From Verrucomicrobiales bacterium (GTDB lineage Bacteria > Verrucomicrobiota > Verrucomicrobiia > Limisphaerales > UBA9464), in NCBI GenBank assembly GCA_003445095.1, contig DLVS01000840.1, positions 1 through 6,100 on the forward strand: a stretch of 6,100 bases of DNA, read 5' to 3'. The position numbers were made by a program, and so were the translations under genes. This document shows positions 1 through 6,100 of the stretch, piece after piece. The notes beneath the pieces are model-generated. The model did no database searches. It had not been told where the DNA came from and saw nothing but the letters and a program-made list of their open reading frames with translations. The first letter of the stretch is position 1. Each line of letters opens with the position of its first letter.

Positions 1-3000
1 AGCTTCACGCTCCCCACCGGAGTGGCGTATTGGCTCGGCCCCTGGCTGGTCTCGCCCACGAAATTGCCGGCCCCCGGTCCGTTCCACGTATCAGCCACCG
101 TCGGCGACGCTGAGATGGACGACGTGTTTTCGGAGCAACTGAATGACCGCAACGCCTTTCAACCGGTGGTGAACCCGCCGCGACTCCGTTGGTCGGGCCT
201 CTTCGGATTAGTTTGGTTGGCGGGAGCGGCGACGATGTTGGGATTGGTGGTCCGCCGAAATCTGGAAGCCCATCGGCTCGTCCGCGAGTCTCGTCCCGCG
301 TCTCCCGAACAAGAACGAATCTTGGCGGATGCCGCCGCTCGGACGGGTGTGCGGCGATTGCCCCGACTCCGGATCACCCGAGCGGAACACAGCCCCGCGG
401 TCTGCGGACTGCTGAGCCCGGTGATTGTTCTGCCGCAGGCGCTCGCGGAGAAACTTTCTCCCGCCGCCCTCGGCGATGTGCTCCTCCACGAACTCATCCA
501 CATCCATCGCCGGGACCTGTGGGTGAATTTGCCGCAAACCCTGGCGGTGGTGGTGTGGTGGTGGAATCCGTTGGTGTGGTTCGCCAATGCGCGCGTACGC
601 GCGTTGCGCGAACAAGCCGTGGATGAACGGGTCATGCTCGTCCGCGAGGGCGATCCGGAGTCCTATCCAGCGACGCTGGTGGAAGTCGCGCGCCATTGCG
701 CCTCACGCCCGGCCCTGGCTCTAAGTTTTGTGGGAATCCTGGAGTCACGCCGAGCCTTGCGAGCTCGCGTGAAGCGACTGCTTTCTTCCTCCGTTCCGAA
801 ACACGCTCATCTCGGGCCGGCCGGCTGGACCTTGACCATCCTGGCGGCGCTCTTGTTACTGCCGATGGCCTTTGCACGGCGGGCGGAGATTGCGCCAACC
901 ACAGCCGTGGATAACCTCCCAACGCCCGTGCTTCTCGAGGTCCAGGCCACTGAGCCTCGATACCGATTGGCCGGAGAGCCGATCGCGGAGGCGGATCTCG
1001 AAGCCAAGCTCCGTGAGCTGGCTCAAGAAAGTCCGGACGACCCATTCGCCGTCGCGACGGATCTCGCTCACCCGTCTCCGGAACTCGACCTCGTCATCGA
1101 AGCCGCTCGCGCCGCGGGATTCCGCGGCCTGAACCTGGTGGCTCCCAAAAGCGCCTCAGCGGGGGGCCCGTCCAACATCCGCGGGTATATTGTGTTAGAT
1201 CTTCCACCTTCGAATCAGCTAGCCCCTAAACGCTACGGAATGCTCCTCGCGACTAACAATACCGCGCCAACCCGATACACCATGGATCCAGTTCTAGCGC
1301 GCCGCTATGGACTCATTCCGGAGACGAACGCTCCAGAATCATTACCCACAACGACGAATTTCTATCGAATGGATCCACTGTTGGCGCGGCGCTATGGACT
1401 CATTCCGGAGACGAATGCTCCAGAATCATCACCCACAACGACGAATTTCTATCGAATGGATCCACTATTAGCGCGGCGTTATGGACTCATTCCTCCGCCG
1501 GCTAGCCAGGGTTCGGCCGCCAATCCTCATCCGGGAATGTCTCCGGAACTCATGCGACGGTATGGTTTGCTTCCTCCCCCGACCAGCGAAGGCGGCGGGC
1601 CGTCCCAGTCCCTTTCGACCGCTGAGACGGTGCGCCTCCTGGAAAATCGGACCGAACTGGAGACGCGGCTCACGATGTCGAGGGAGCTGCTGAACCAGCT
1701 TCAGCAAAAATCAGGTGCCGAATTGCGCTACACTTTGAATGCCAATCGGCCAACCCCGCTGCTGCAAACCTTGTTGAGTGATTTAGCCATCGCTGAACAA
1801 CAAAAGGCGCAATTGAGCCCTGACTTCGGTGCGAATCACCCAGAGGTGAAACGGATCACCGGCGTGATCGCCCGCATCAACAAGCAGATTGACGATGTGG
1901 TGGCGGGAATTCTCGCTTCGATGCAGGTCCAAATCGAGACCGACCAAGCAACGCTCAAAGCGATCAACACGAAGCTCGATCAACTCAAGGGCGACCCGAC
2001 GCTCAAGCCGACCGCTCGGACCAACGCCCGCGCCAAGTCCGAATCCAAACAATCGCTCAGTTCTCCTGATCCTGCTCGCCTCGAAAACTCCGGACGGTGG
2101 GGACTCGGACATCAGATCATCATGACGAAACTAAAGGGCATCGTGGTTCCCGAGTTTAAGTTCCAGGGAAGTACGTTGGCCCAGCTCGTCGAATACCTGG
2201 ACGAGCAAGCCAAGGCCCTCGATCCGGAGCGCAAGGGTCTGAACTGGATTATCAGTAAACCCGCCGACTCAATCTCTCCGATCGTCGATTCCGCTTCGGG
2301 GGCCGTGAACCCGCTGAGCGAAGTCACGTTTCGTCCCCTTACGCCACTCAAAGACATCCGCCTCCTCGACGCCTTGGATGCGATGGTCCGGCTCGCCAAC
2401 CAACCTCTTAAATATGCAGTCGAGGACTATGCGGTTGTTTTCTCAGTTCGGCCGCCGCCCTCTACTCAGCTTTACACCCGCACCTATCGGGTGAATGCCA
2501 CCAGCTTTTTGCAGGGAATTCAGGCAGTCATCGGCCTACCGCTGGATCCCACCGTCACTGACCCCAAAGTGCGCGGAGGTCAGATCCAAAAGTTGGTTAA
2601 AGAATACTTCATCGCTTGCGGAGTGGAGTTTCCGTCTTCCGAAACGTCGGCAGGTACGGACCCTCTCGCCAATCAGCGCGCGCTCTTCTTCAATGATCGC
2701 ACGGGGATACTTTTTGTGCGCGCGCCCCTGGAGGATCTTGAGGTGGTGCAAAAGGCAGTGGAGGCACTAAACGTCGCGCCGCCTCAAATCCAGCTGGAAA
2801 CCAAGTTCGTCGAAATCGCCTCGGACGGCTCCGACCTATCAATAGCTTCTGATCAATTCTACGCCGACCGCGACTCGAACAGCTTTGCAGCGATCTTCTC
2901 TCCTTCCAATTTGGACGCCTTCCTCAAATCTCTCGAACAGCGACCTGGCACGAGAATTTTGGCAGCTCCCAAAGTCACGACCCTAAGCGGACGGCAGGCC

Positions 3001-3354
3001 CAAATCTCGATCACCGACGACGTTCCGGGGGGAAGTCTGGCAACTGGCGAACAGCGGATTGGACCTGTCCTCAACGTAACTCCCGAGGCGCGGATGGATT
3101 CATCAACGATCCAGCTTCGTCTCGCCGCCGAGTTGCACCAACTCGTCCGGTCGGCCGAGGGCGATCAACTGAAGACAGCGAAACTCTCGTCGGCTCTCCC
3201 CGTCGCGGACGGCCACACGATAATGCTGATGAGCGCCGAACCCATGGAGAGCGGCAAATCTCTCGCGGAACAATCAGGGCGTGTGTTGGTGTTCGTCACT
3301 CCGATCATCATCGATCCCGCCGGCAACCGCGTGAATCCGCCGCCCGGCAAATAG
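1..3354 (+). CDS. M56 (BlaR1/MecR1-type) metallopeptidase fused to ExbD/TolR-like, repeat, coiled-coil and secretin-like modules; 5' partial
   Basis: Predicted inner-membrane zinc peptidase with a large periplasmic part. The frame is open to base 1, so the GTG at base 22 is probably internal; residue numbers here count from that GTG. Visible in order: a membrane helix (about 57-77); the M56 domain with zinc motif HELIH at 156-160, followed by HRRD, a hydrophobic stretch (166-188) and EQAVDE at 197-202, which supplies the likely third ligand; a second helix (269-285); an ExbD/TolR-like segment (about 302-373); RYG-motif repeats (404-517); a Wzz/GNVR-like coiled coil (about 534-660) with HPEV at 606-609; a low-complexity linker; an STN/secretin-N-like region (about 701-917); and a secretin-like end (922-1103) with APKVTT, VTPEA and VFVTPIIID. 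M56 proteins of the BlaR1 type sense a periplasmic signal and trigger cytoplasmic proteolysis, often of a BlaI-type repressor. No penicillin-binding SxxK sensor domain was recognised here, so the signal is unknown. A partner repressor gene could lie upstream, outside the window. The M56 call is firm; the ExbD, Wzz and secretin calls rest on motif resemblance. Confidence 0.88.
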   Translation, partial: SFTLPTGVAYWLGPWLVSPTKLPAPGPFHVSATVGDAEMDDVFSEQLNDRNAFQPVVNPPRLRWSGLFGLVWLAGAATMLGLVVRRNLEAHRLVRESRPASPEQERILADAAARTGVRRLPRLRITRAEHSPAVCGLLSPVIVLPQALAEKLSPAALGDVLLHELIHIHRRDLWVNLPQTLAVVVWWWNPLVWFANARVRALREQAVDERVMLVREGDPESYPATLVEVARHCASRPALALSFVGILESRRALRARVKRLLSSSVPKHAHLGPAGWTLTILAALLLLPMAFARRAEIAPTTAVDNLPTPVLLEVQATEPRYRLAGEPIAEADLEAKLRELAQESPDDPFAVATDLAHPSPELDLVIEAARAAGFRGLNLVAPKSASAGGPSNIRGYIVLDLPPSNQLAPKRYGMLLATNNTAPTRYTMDPVLARRYGLIPETNAPESLPTTTNFYRMDPLLARRYGLIPETNAPESSPTTTNFYRMDPLLARRYGLIPPPASQGSAANPHPGMSPELMRRYGLLPPPTSEGGGPSQSLSTAETVRLLENRTELETRLTMSRELLNQLQQKSGAELRYTLNANRPTPLLQTLLSDLAIAEQQKAQLSPDFGANHPEVKRITGVIARINKQIDDVVAGILASMQVQIETDQATLKAINTKLDQLKGDPTLKPTARTNARAKSESKQSLSSPDPARLENSGRWGLGHQIIMTKLKGIVVPEFKFQGSTLAQLVEYLDEQAKALDPERKGLNWIISKPADSISPIVDSASGAVNPLSEVTFRPLTPLKDIRLLDALDAMVRLANQPLKYAVEDYAVVFSVRPPPSTQLYTRTYRVNATSFLQGIQAVIGLPLDPTVTDPKVRGGQIQKLVKEYFIACGVEFPSSETSAGTDPLANQRALFFNDRTGILFVRAPLEDLEVVQKAVEALNVAPPQIQLETKFVEIASDGSDLSIASDQFYADRDSNSFAAIFSPSNLDAFLKSLEQRPGTRILAAPKVTTLSGRQAQISITDDVPGGSLATGEQRIGPVLNVTPEARMDSSTIQLRLAAELHQLVRSAEGDQLKTAKLSSALPVADGHTIMLMSAEPMESGKSLAEQSGRVLVFVTPIIIDPAGNRVNPPPGK
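925..1140 (+). other. ExbD/TolR-like periplasmic segment within the M56 protein
   Basis: Residues about 302-373 follow directly after the last membrane helix. They read like the periplasmic domain of ExbD/TolR proteins: a strand (VLLEVQA), a polar turn with YRLAGEPI, a helix with the pattern LEAKLREL, a strand ending in an acidic residue (FAVATD), then a helix leading to ARAAGFRGLNLV, which matches the usual 'vld.ar.aGi..v.l' ending. In ExbD/TolR this domain dimerises and couples proton-motive-force motors to periplasmic partners. Here the N-terminal ExbD helix with its conserved aspartate is not seen; the M56 helix takes its position. The fold is inferred from pattern only. Confidence 0.55.
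1231..1575 (+). repeat. Proline-rich RYG-motif repeat array, including an 87-bp tandem duplication
   Basis: Five RYG motifs begin at bases 1231, 1303, 1390, 1477 and 1558, giving spacings of 72, 87, 87 and 81 bases. The protein core is (M)DPxLARRYGLIP, ending in the variant SPELMRRYGLLPPP. Units 1306-1392 and 1393-1479 are direct tandem copies that differ at 5 of 87 positions. Four of these changes are synonymous and one changes Leu to Ser. The outer units are more diverged and slightly shorter. The first near-identical unit is about 52% GC (45/87), apparently lower than the flanking peptidase coding sequence. The array lies between the ExbD-like segment and the coiled coil, so it may act as an extended periplasmic spacer or a binding repeat. 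I do not recognise the repeat family. Confidence 0.9.
1621..2001 (+). other. Wzz/GNVR-like coiled-coil segment within the M56 protein
   Basis: Residues about 534-660 are strongly helical, with heptad-like leucines (ENRTELETRLTMSRELLNQL, then LLSDLAIAEQQKAQL). The stretch LSPDFGANHPEVKRI at 598-612 matches the 'Yg.nHPev..l' signature that I know from GNVR/Wzz-type chain-length regulators and tyrosine-kinase-associated coiled coils. A second helix with VQIETDQATLKAINTKLDQL follows. The segment has no membrane helices of its own, so it is probably an oligomerising periplasmic rod and not a polysaccharide co-polymerase. Confidence 0.5.
2122..3342 (+). other. STN/secretin-N-like region and compact secretin-like C-terminus of the M56 protein
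   Basis: Residues about 701-813 (KLKGIVVPEFKFQGSTLAQL ... LDALDAMVRLANQPLKYAVE, then YAVVFSV) have the two-strand, helix, strand pattern of STN domains. Residues 814-917 resemble a secretin N-type repeat (TYRVNATSFLQGI ... GILFVRAPLEDLEVVQKAVE). Residues 922-1103 carry the secretin core order: IQLETKFVEI, FLKSLEQRPGTRILAAPKVT, a QAQISI strand, GPVLNVTPEARM and VLVFVTPIIID. Only about 40 residues separate FVEI from FLKSLE, apparently shorter than in channel-forming secretins. The domain may therefore act as a ring or docking module and not as an outer-membrane pore. Confidence 0.6.
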
Positions 3355-3396
3355 AGCCAGCCCTCGTCGCAGGCTCACCGCACATTCGTGACTAGC
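3355..3396. other. Short gap between two convergent genes
   Basis: These 42 bases separate the TAG of the M56 gene from the TGA of the minus-strand membrane-protein gene. There is no convincing intrinsic terminator. The best stem is TGACT/AGTCA at 3389-3403 (5 bp, loop of 5), which overlaps the minus-strand stop codon and has no T-run. No gene fits here. Confidence 0.6.
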
Positions 3397-4134
3397 TCAG
3401 TCATCCTCGACAAACCAACCCTTAGCAGACGAGTACCAATATGCGGTGCTGGGATCGCCGACATAATATCTCACCGAGAATTTATCGCTTCGATCGAAAG
3501 ACGGATTGTCGGTAAACGGATAAGTGAATTTGTCGGCGGTGCCCGAGCCGTGATAGCTGAAATGACTACGGAGTTCCGGATACGTCCAAGGATAGTCGCG
3601 CAGATTCAGTGGGAAGGTTCCGGATCGTAGCTTGTAGTCGTAAGAGTAAGCGACGATTCGTCGGACCTCGTCCTGTAATCGAAGTAGCTGAAACCCCAAA
3701 CGCGCTTGCAGCGGCAAGACAAGCATCGCGATCAAACCGAGCAAGACCCAGGAAACGGACGCACCCTCCTCCCGTTTGGACAAGCGCAACCCCACCGGAA
3801 TTAAGTTAGCCCAGACCAGCAACAGAGGGAATAAAGCCCCTGCCCCGATGATGGTATACTGCGCCAGCAAGGCAGCGAGCACCTCCAGAGGAATGAGGAC
3901 ACCCGCAACGGCGGCAAAAGAATCCCGGGAGCGACCCCAGTACAAGGCGGGCGGCAACAGCAATGGACCGAGGAAAACGATCACGGCCAACCAGCGGTCG
4001 TCGGCTGCACCCCCGCCAGTCGACCAACCAAAAGCAAAAACGCAGGCCGCGGTCAGCGGAAGAAAAACTAAAGCGCCAAACCCTAGCCCTTCCGGCACCG
4101 CTCGACGTTTCGACGTTACCTTCGGATCGCTCAT
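3397..4134 (-). CDS. Unrecognised five-helix membrane protein with an extracytoplasmic C-terminal domain
   Basis: A 245-residue protein that I do not recognise. Hydrophobic segments lie at about 17-37, 48-66, 73-91, 94-116 and 127-144. Positive charges in the N-terminus (KVTSKRR), the WGRSRD loop (66-71) and the RLSKREE loop (117-123) fit an N-in topology, which puts residues 145-245 outside the cytoplasm. That tail is rich in Tyr, Phe and Pro. It begins with a helix (LLRLQDEVRRIVAYSYDYKL), then SGTFPLNLRD, and later VRYYVGDPSTAYWYSSAKGW. The layout, a long helix followed by 'G.fP..L' and strands, loosely recalls the C-terminal part of type II pseudopilins; this is an inference. The ATG at 4134 is the first possible start, because an in-frame TGA lies 15 bases upstream of it. 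No clear ribosome-binding site precedes it. The gene lies 89 bases downstream of gcvP on the same strand and may be co-transcribed with it. Confidence 0.8.
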   Translation of the reverse strand: MSDPKVTSKRRAVPEGLGFGALVFLPLTAACVFAFGWSTGGGAADDRWLAVIVFLGPLLLPPALYWGRSRDSFAAVAGVLIPLEVLAALLAQYTIIGAGALFPLLLVWANLIPVGLRLSKREEGASVSWVLLGLIAMLVLPLQARLGFQLLRLQDEVRRIVAYSYDYKLRSGTFPLNLRDYPWTYPELRSHFSYHGSGTADKFTYPFTDNPSFDRSDKFSVRYYVGDPSTAYWYSSAKGWFVEDD

Positions 4135-4168
4135 GTAGCCGAGGTCGGCTCACTAAACATGGCCGACC
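4135..4168 (-). promoter_or_regulatory. Possible translational leader: competing hairpins and a nine-codon ORF
   Basis: Read on the minus strand, GGTCGGC (4168-4162) can pair with GCCGACC (4149-4143), a 7-bp stem with a 12-base loop. The same GCCGACC region can instead form AGCCGA-CC-TCGGCT (4150-4137), a 6-bp stem that ends two bases before the ATG, where a ribosome-binding site would normally lie. The two folds share bases and exclude each other. An ATG in the first loop (4160-4158) opens a short ORF, M-F-S-E-P-T-S-A-T, whose TGA overlaps the gene's start as ATGA. This suggests translational coupling, but short palindromes in GC-rich DNA are common. Confidence 0.3.
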
Positions 4169-4183
4169 ACTTTAATGGAAGTC

Positions 4184-4202
4184 CGCACGCCCGAGCCGTG
4201 CG
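4184..4202 (-). terminator. Weak hairpin downstream of gcvP
   Basis: CGCACG and CGTGCG form a perfect 6-bp GC-rich stem with a 7-base loop, starting about 21 bases after the gcvP stop codon on the minus strand. No T-run follows (the next bases are GACTTCCATTAAA), so an efficient intrinsic terminator is doubtful. It could instead stabilise the gcvP 3' end or only partly reduce read-through into the downstream gene. Confidence 0.25.
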
Positions 4203-4223
4203 CTCCACAAACCCGATTGGCCC

Positions 4224-6100
4224 TTACTTAGAAGCCGACGAATACGCTTCCATCCCCACGCAAGAACAAACGAGGTTGCGATCACCAAACACATTGTCCA
4301 CTCGACCCACTGCGGGCCAAAACTTGAACACGTTCAGTCCGGGCACGGGATACGCCGCTTGCTGACGACTGTAGGGTCGGTCCCACTGGTCGGAGGCAAC
4401 GACATCAGCCGGATGCGGCGCGTTCTTCAGGAGGTTGTTCTTGGAGTCCGCTTGGCCGGATTCGATGGCCGTAATCTCACCGTGAATCGCGATCATCGCG
4501 TCGCAGAAGCGATCCAACTCAGCCTTCGATTCCGATTCGGTGGGTTCGACCATCAAGGTTCCCGCCACCGGCCAGCTCAACGTCGGAGCGTGAAATCCAT
4601 AGTCCATGAGGCGCTTCGCTACGTCTTCGGCCGTCACGCTCTTGAACGGCCGAAGATCGAGAATGCATTCATGCGCGACCAGCCCGTTGGCGCGGTAGAG
4701 GGTCGCAAAGTAGCCCTCCAAGCGCTTGGCTAGATAGTTGGCGCTCAGAATCGCCACCTGGGTCGCTTGCGTCAGTCCGGCGGAGCCCATCATCGCAATG
4801 TACATCCACGAGATCGTACAAATGCTCGCGCTTCCCCAGGGAGCAGCGCTGACGGCGCCCGTCGCTTCTTTCCCGCCCAAAGTAATCACCGCGTGGCCCG
4901 GCAGGAACGGAACCAGATGTTCTGCCACTCCAATGGGTCCCACGCCGGGCCCGCCGCCGCCGTGCGGAATGCAGAACGTCTTGTGAAGGTTCAGATGGCA
5001 GACATCCGCACCGATGAAGCCCGGTGAAGTGAGGCCGACTTGCGCATTCAGGTTCGCGCCATCCATGTACACCTGGCCGCCGGCGACATGCACGAGCTCG
5101 CAAATCTCGCGAATCGCCGTTTCGAAAACTCCGTGCGTGCTCGGATAGGTAATCATCAGGCACGAAAGCGTCTCGCGATGGGCCGCGATCTTCTCTCGGA
5201 GGTCGCCGAGATCGATGTTCCCCTGATTGTCACAACCAACGGCGACCACCGTCATTCCTGCCATCACCGCGCTGGCTGGATTCGTGCCGTGCGCGCTCGT
5301 GGGAATCAGGCAGACATGACGTCCCTTTTCTCCACGGGACTCATGCCAGGCACGAATCACCAGCAGCCCCGCGTATTCCCCTTGGGAACCCGCATTCGGC
5401 TGAAGCGACACCCCCGCAAAACCGGTGAGCTCGCACAACCAACGCTCCAATTCTTCGAACATCTGCTGGTAGCCGCGGGTTTGGTCCAAAGGCGCAAACG
5501 GGTGAATTTGAGCAAACTCAGGCCAACTGACCGGATACATTTCAGCGGTCGCGTTCAGTTTCATCGTGCATGAACCCAGCGGAATCATGCTCTGGCACAG
5601 CGACAAATCTTTCGCCTCGAGCTGGCGCAAGTAGCGGAGCATCTCGGTCTCGGAGTGATGGCGGTTGAAGACGGGATGCGTCAGGTACTCCGTGGTCCGG
5701 CGCGGCAATTTCGGCGTCGCCGGCAAAAGGTCGCTAGGAGAGAAGGGCAACTTTTGATCGGCATGGAAGATTTGCAGCAATTCAGCGACCTCCGCCGACG
5801 TCGTGGGTTCATCCAGGCTCACGCCCACGTGAGTTGCGTCCACCGGTCGGAGGTTGATGCGATGACCCGCGGCAAGGCCGAGAACTGCCGAAGCGTCCGC
5901 CACCTGGACCGTGAGCGTATCGAAGAAAGTAGAGTTGGTGACCGTGAGACCCAATTGCTTGAGACCCGCCGCCAGCTGCTGGGTTAATCCGTTAACCCGT
6001 TCCGCAATGGACTTCAATCCGGCTGGACCGTGATAACAAGCGTAGGCCATGGCCATGTTAGCCAACAACGCCTGCGCCGTGCAGATGTTCGACGTCGCCT
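4224..6100 (-). CDS. gcvP: Glycine dehydrogenase (decarboxylating), glycine cleavage system P-protein; 5' partial
   Basis: PLP-dependent P-protein of the cytoplasmic glycine cleavage complex. It decarboxylates glycine and passes the aminomethyl group to the lipoyl arm of GcvH, for completion by GcvT and Lpd. The frame runs off the right edge and begins [15 protein letters not shown], a conserved internal GcvP stretch, so the TTG at 6068 is not the start. Numbering from that TTG, the window shows the end of the N-terminal half, then a linker, and the whole C-terminal half. Conserved motifs include [21 protein letters not shown] (226-235), [12 protein letters not shown] (255-266), YPSTHGVFE (308-316), DGANLNAQ (336-343), the PLP lysine in NLHKTF (K363, codon at 4982-4980), GGGGPGVGP (370-378), MVEPTESE and [16 protein letters not shown]. 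Both halves are in one chain, the single-subunit type (about 950 residues when complete) and not the split GcvPA/GcvPB type. Roughly the first third is outside the window, where gcvT and gcvH may also lie. No frameshift or lost catalytic residue is seen. Confidence 0.97.
   Translation of the reverse strand, partial: ATSNICTAQALLANMAMAYACYHGPAGLKSIAERVNGLTQQLAAGLKQLGLTVTNSTFFDTLTVQVADASAVLGLAAGHRINLRPVDATHVGVSLDEPTTSAEVAELLQIFHADQKLPFSPSDLLPATPKLPRRTTEYLTHPVFNRHHSETEMLRYLRQLEAKDLSLCQSMIPLGSCTMKLNATAEMYPVSWPEFAQIHPFAPLDQTRGYQQMFEELERWLCELTGFAGVSLQPNAGSQGEYAGLLVIRAWHESRGEKGRHVCLIPTSAHGTNPASAVMAGMTVVAVGCDNQGNIDLGDLREKIAAHRETLSCLMITYPSTHGVFETAIREICELVHVAGGQVYMDGANLNAQVGLTSPGFIGADVCHLNLHKTFCIPHGGGGPGVGPIGVAEHLVPFLPGHAVITLGGKEATGAVSAAPWGSASICTISWMYIAMMGSAGLTQATQVAILSANYLAKRLEGYFATLYRANGLVAHECILDLRPFKSVTAEDVAKRLMDYGFHAPTLSWPVAGTLMVEPTESESKAELDRFCDAMIAIHGEITAIESGQADSKNNLLKNAPHPADVVASDQWDRPYSRQQAAYPVPGLNVFKFWPAVGRVDNVFGDRNLVCSCVGMEAYSSASK

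Noticed and set aside
22..24. GTG as the start of the M56 gene
   Set aside because: The frame is open to base 1, no ribosome-binding site can be seen, and M56 proteins normally have further N-terminal helices, so the real start lies upstream.
546..580. GGTGGTGGTGTGGTGGTGG run, possible G-quadruplex
   Set aside because: It encodes the hydrophobic VVVWWWNPLVW segment typical of this position in M56 proteins, and has only GG tracts.
590..603. 14-bp perfect palindrome CGCGCGTACGCGCG
   Set aside because: It encodes part of a conserved M56 stretch (NARVRALRE) and is readily explained by GC-rich Arg/Ala codons.
208..696. Minus-strand open frame opposite the M56 domain
   Set aside because: The translated protein is Arg/His/Ser-rich with no motif; it is the antisense shadow of a clearly coding region.
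3389..3403. TGACT/AGTCA hairpin between the convergent genes as a bidirectional terminator
   Set aside because: The stem is only 5 bp with no T-run on either side and overlaps a stop codon; too weak to call.
4359..4733. Plus-strand open frame opposite the gcvP 3' part
   Set aside because: Antisense shadow of conserved GcvP sequence; its product is basic and motif-free.
5040..5573. Plus-strand open frame opposite gcvP
   Set aside because: The opposite strand encodes well-conserved GcvP motifs throughout, and this frame has no recognisable features.
6066..6068. TTG as the start of gcvP
   Set aside because: The frame continues upstream to the window edge with the conserved GcvP stretch [11 protein letters not shown]; only part of the gene is in the window.

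Overview
The window holds three genes, two of them cut by the window edges. It looks like a chromosomal segment of a moderately high-GC Gram-negative bacterium. The long periplasmic multidomain protein, with STN and secretin-like parts joined to an M56 peptidase, resembles architectures I associate with Verrucomicrobiota or related PVC bacteria. That placement is an inference from protein style, not a search result.

Bases 1-3354 (+) encode the C-terminal >1100 residues of a membrane-anchored M56 (BlaR1/MecR1-type) zinc metallopeptidase. The expected penicillin-sensor domain is absent. In its place is a chain of apparently periplasmic modules: an ExbD/TolR-like segment, a proline-rich array built on an RYG motif with a 29-residue period, a Wzz/GNVR-like coiled coil with an HPEV motif, an STN/secretin-N-like region and a compact secretin-like C-terminus. 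The gene starts upstream of the window.

Bases 3397-4134 (-) encode an unrecognised 245-residue protein with five predicted membrane helices and an extracytoplasmic C-terminal domain. It converges on the M56 gene, with 42 bases between the two stop codons. Just upstream of its start are two mutually exclusive hairpins and a possible nine-codon leader ORF whose stop overlaps the start codon.

Bases 4224-6100 (-) encode the C-terminal two-thirds of the glycine cleavage system P-protein (GcvP), cut by the right edge. All the key PLP-site motifs of its C-terminal half are intact. The five-helix protein lies 89 bases downstream on the same strand and could share its transcript.

There is no sign of IS elements, CRISPR, tRNA, rRNA or phage genes. 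The most unusual item is the domain chain of the M56 protein and its young internal tandem duplication. The gcvP part is ordinary housekeeping DNA.
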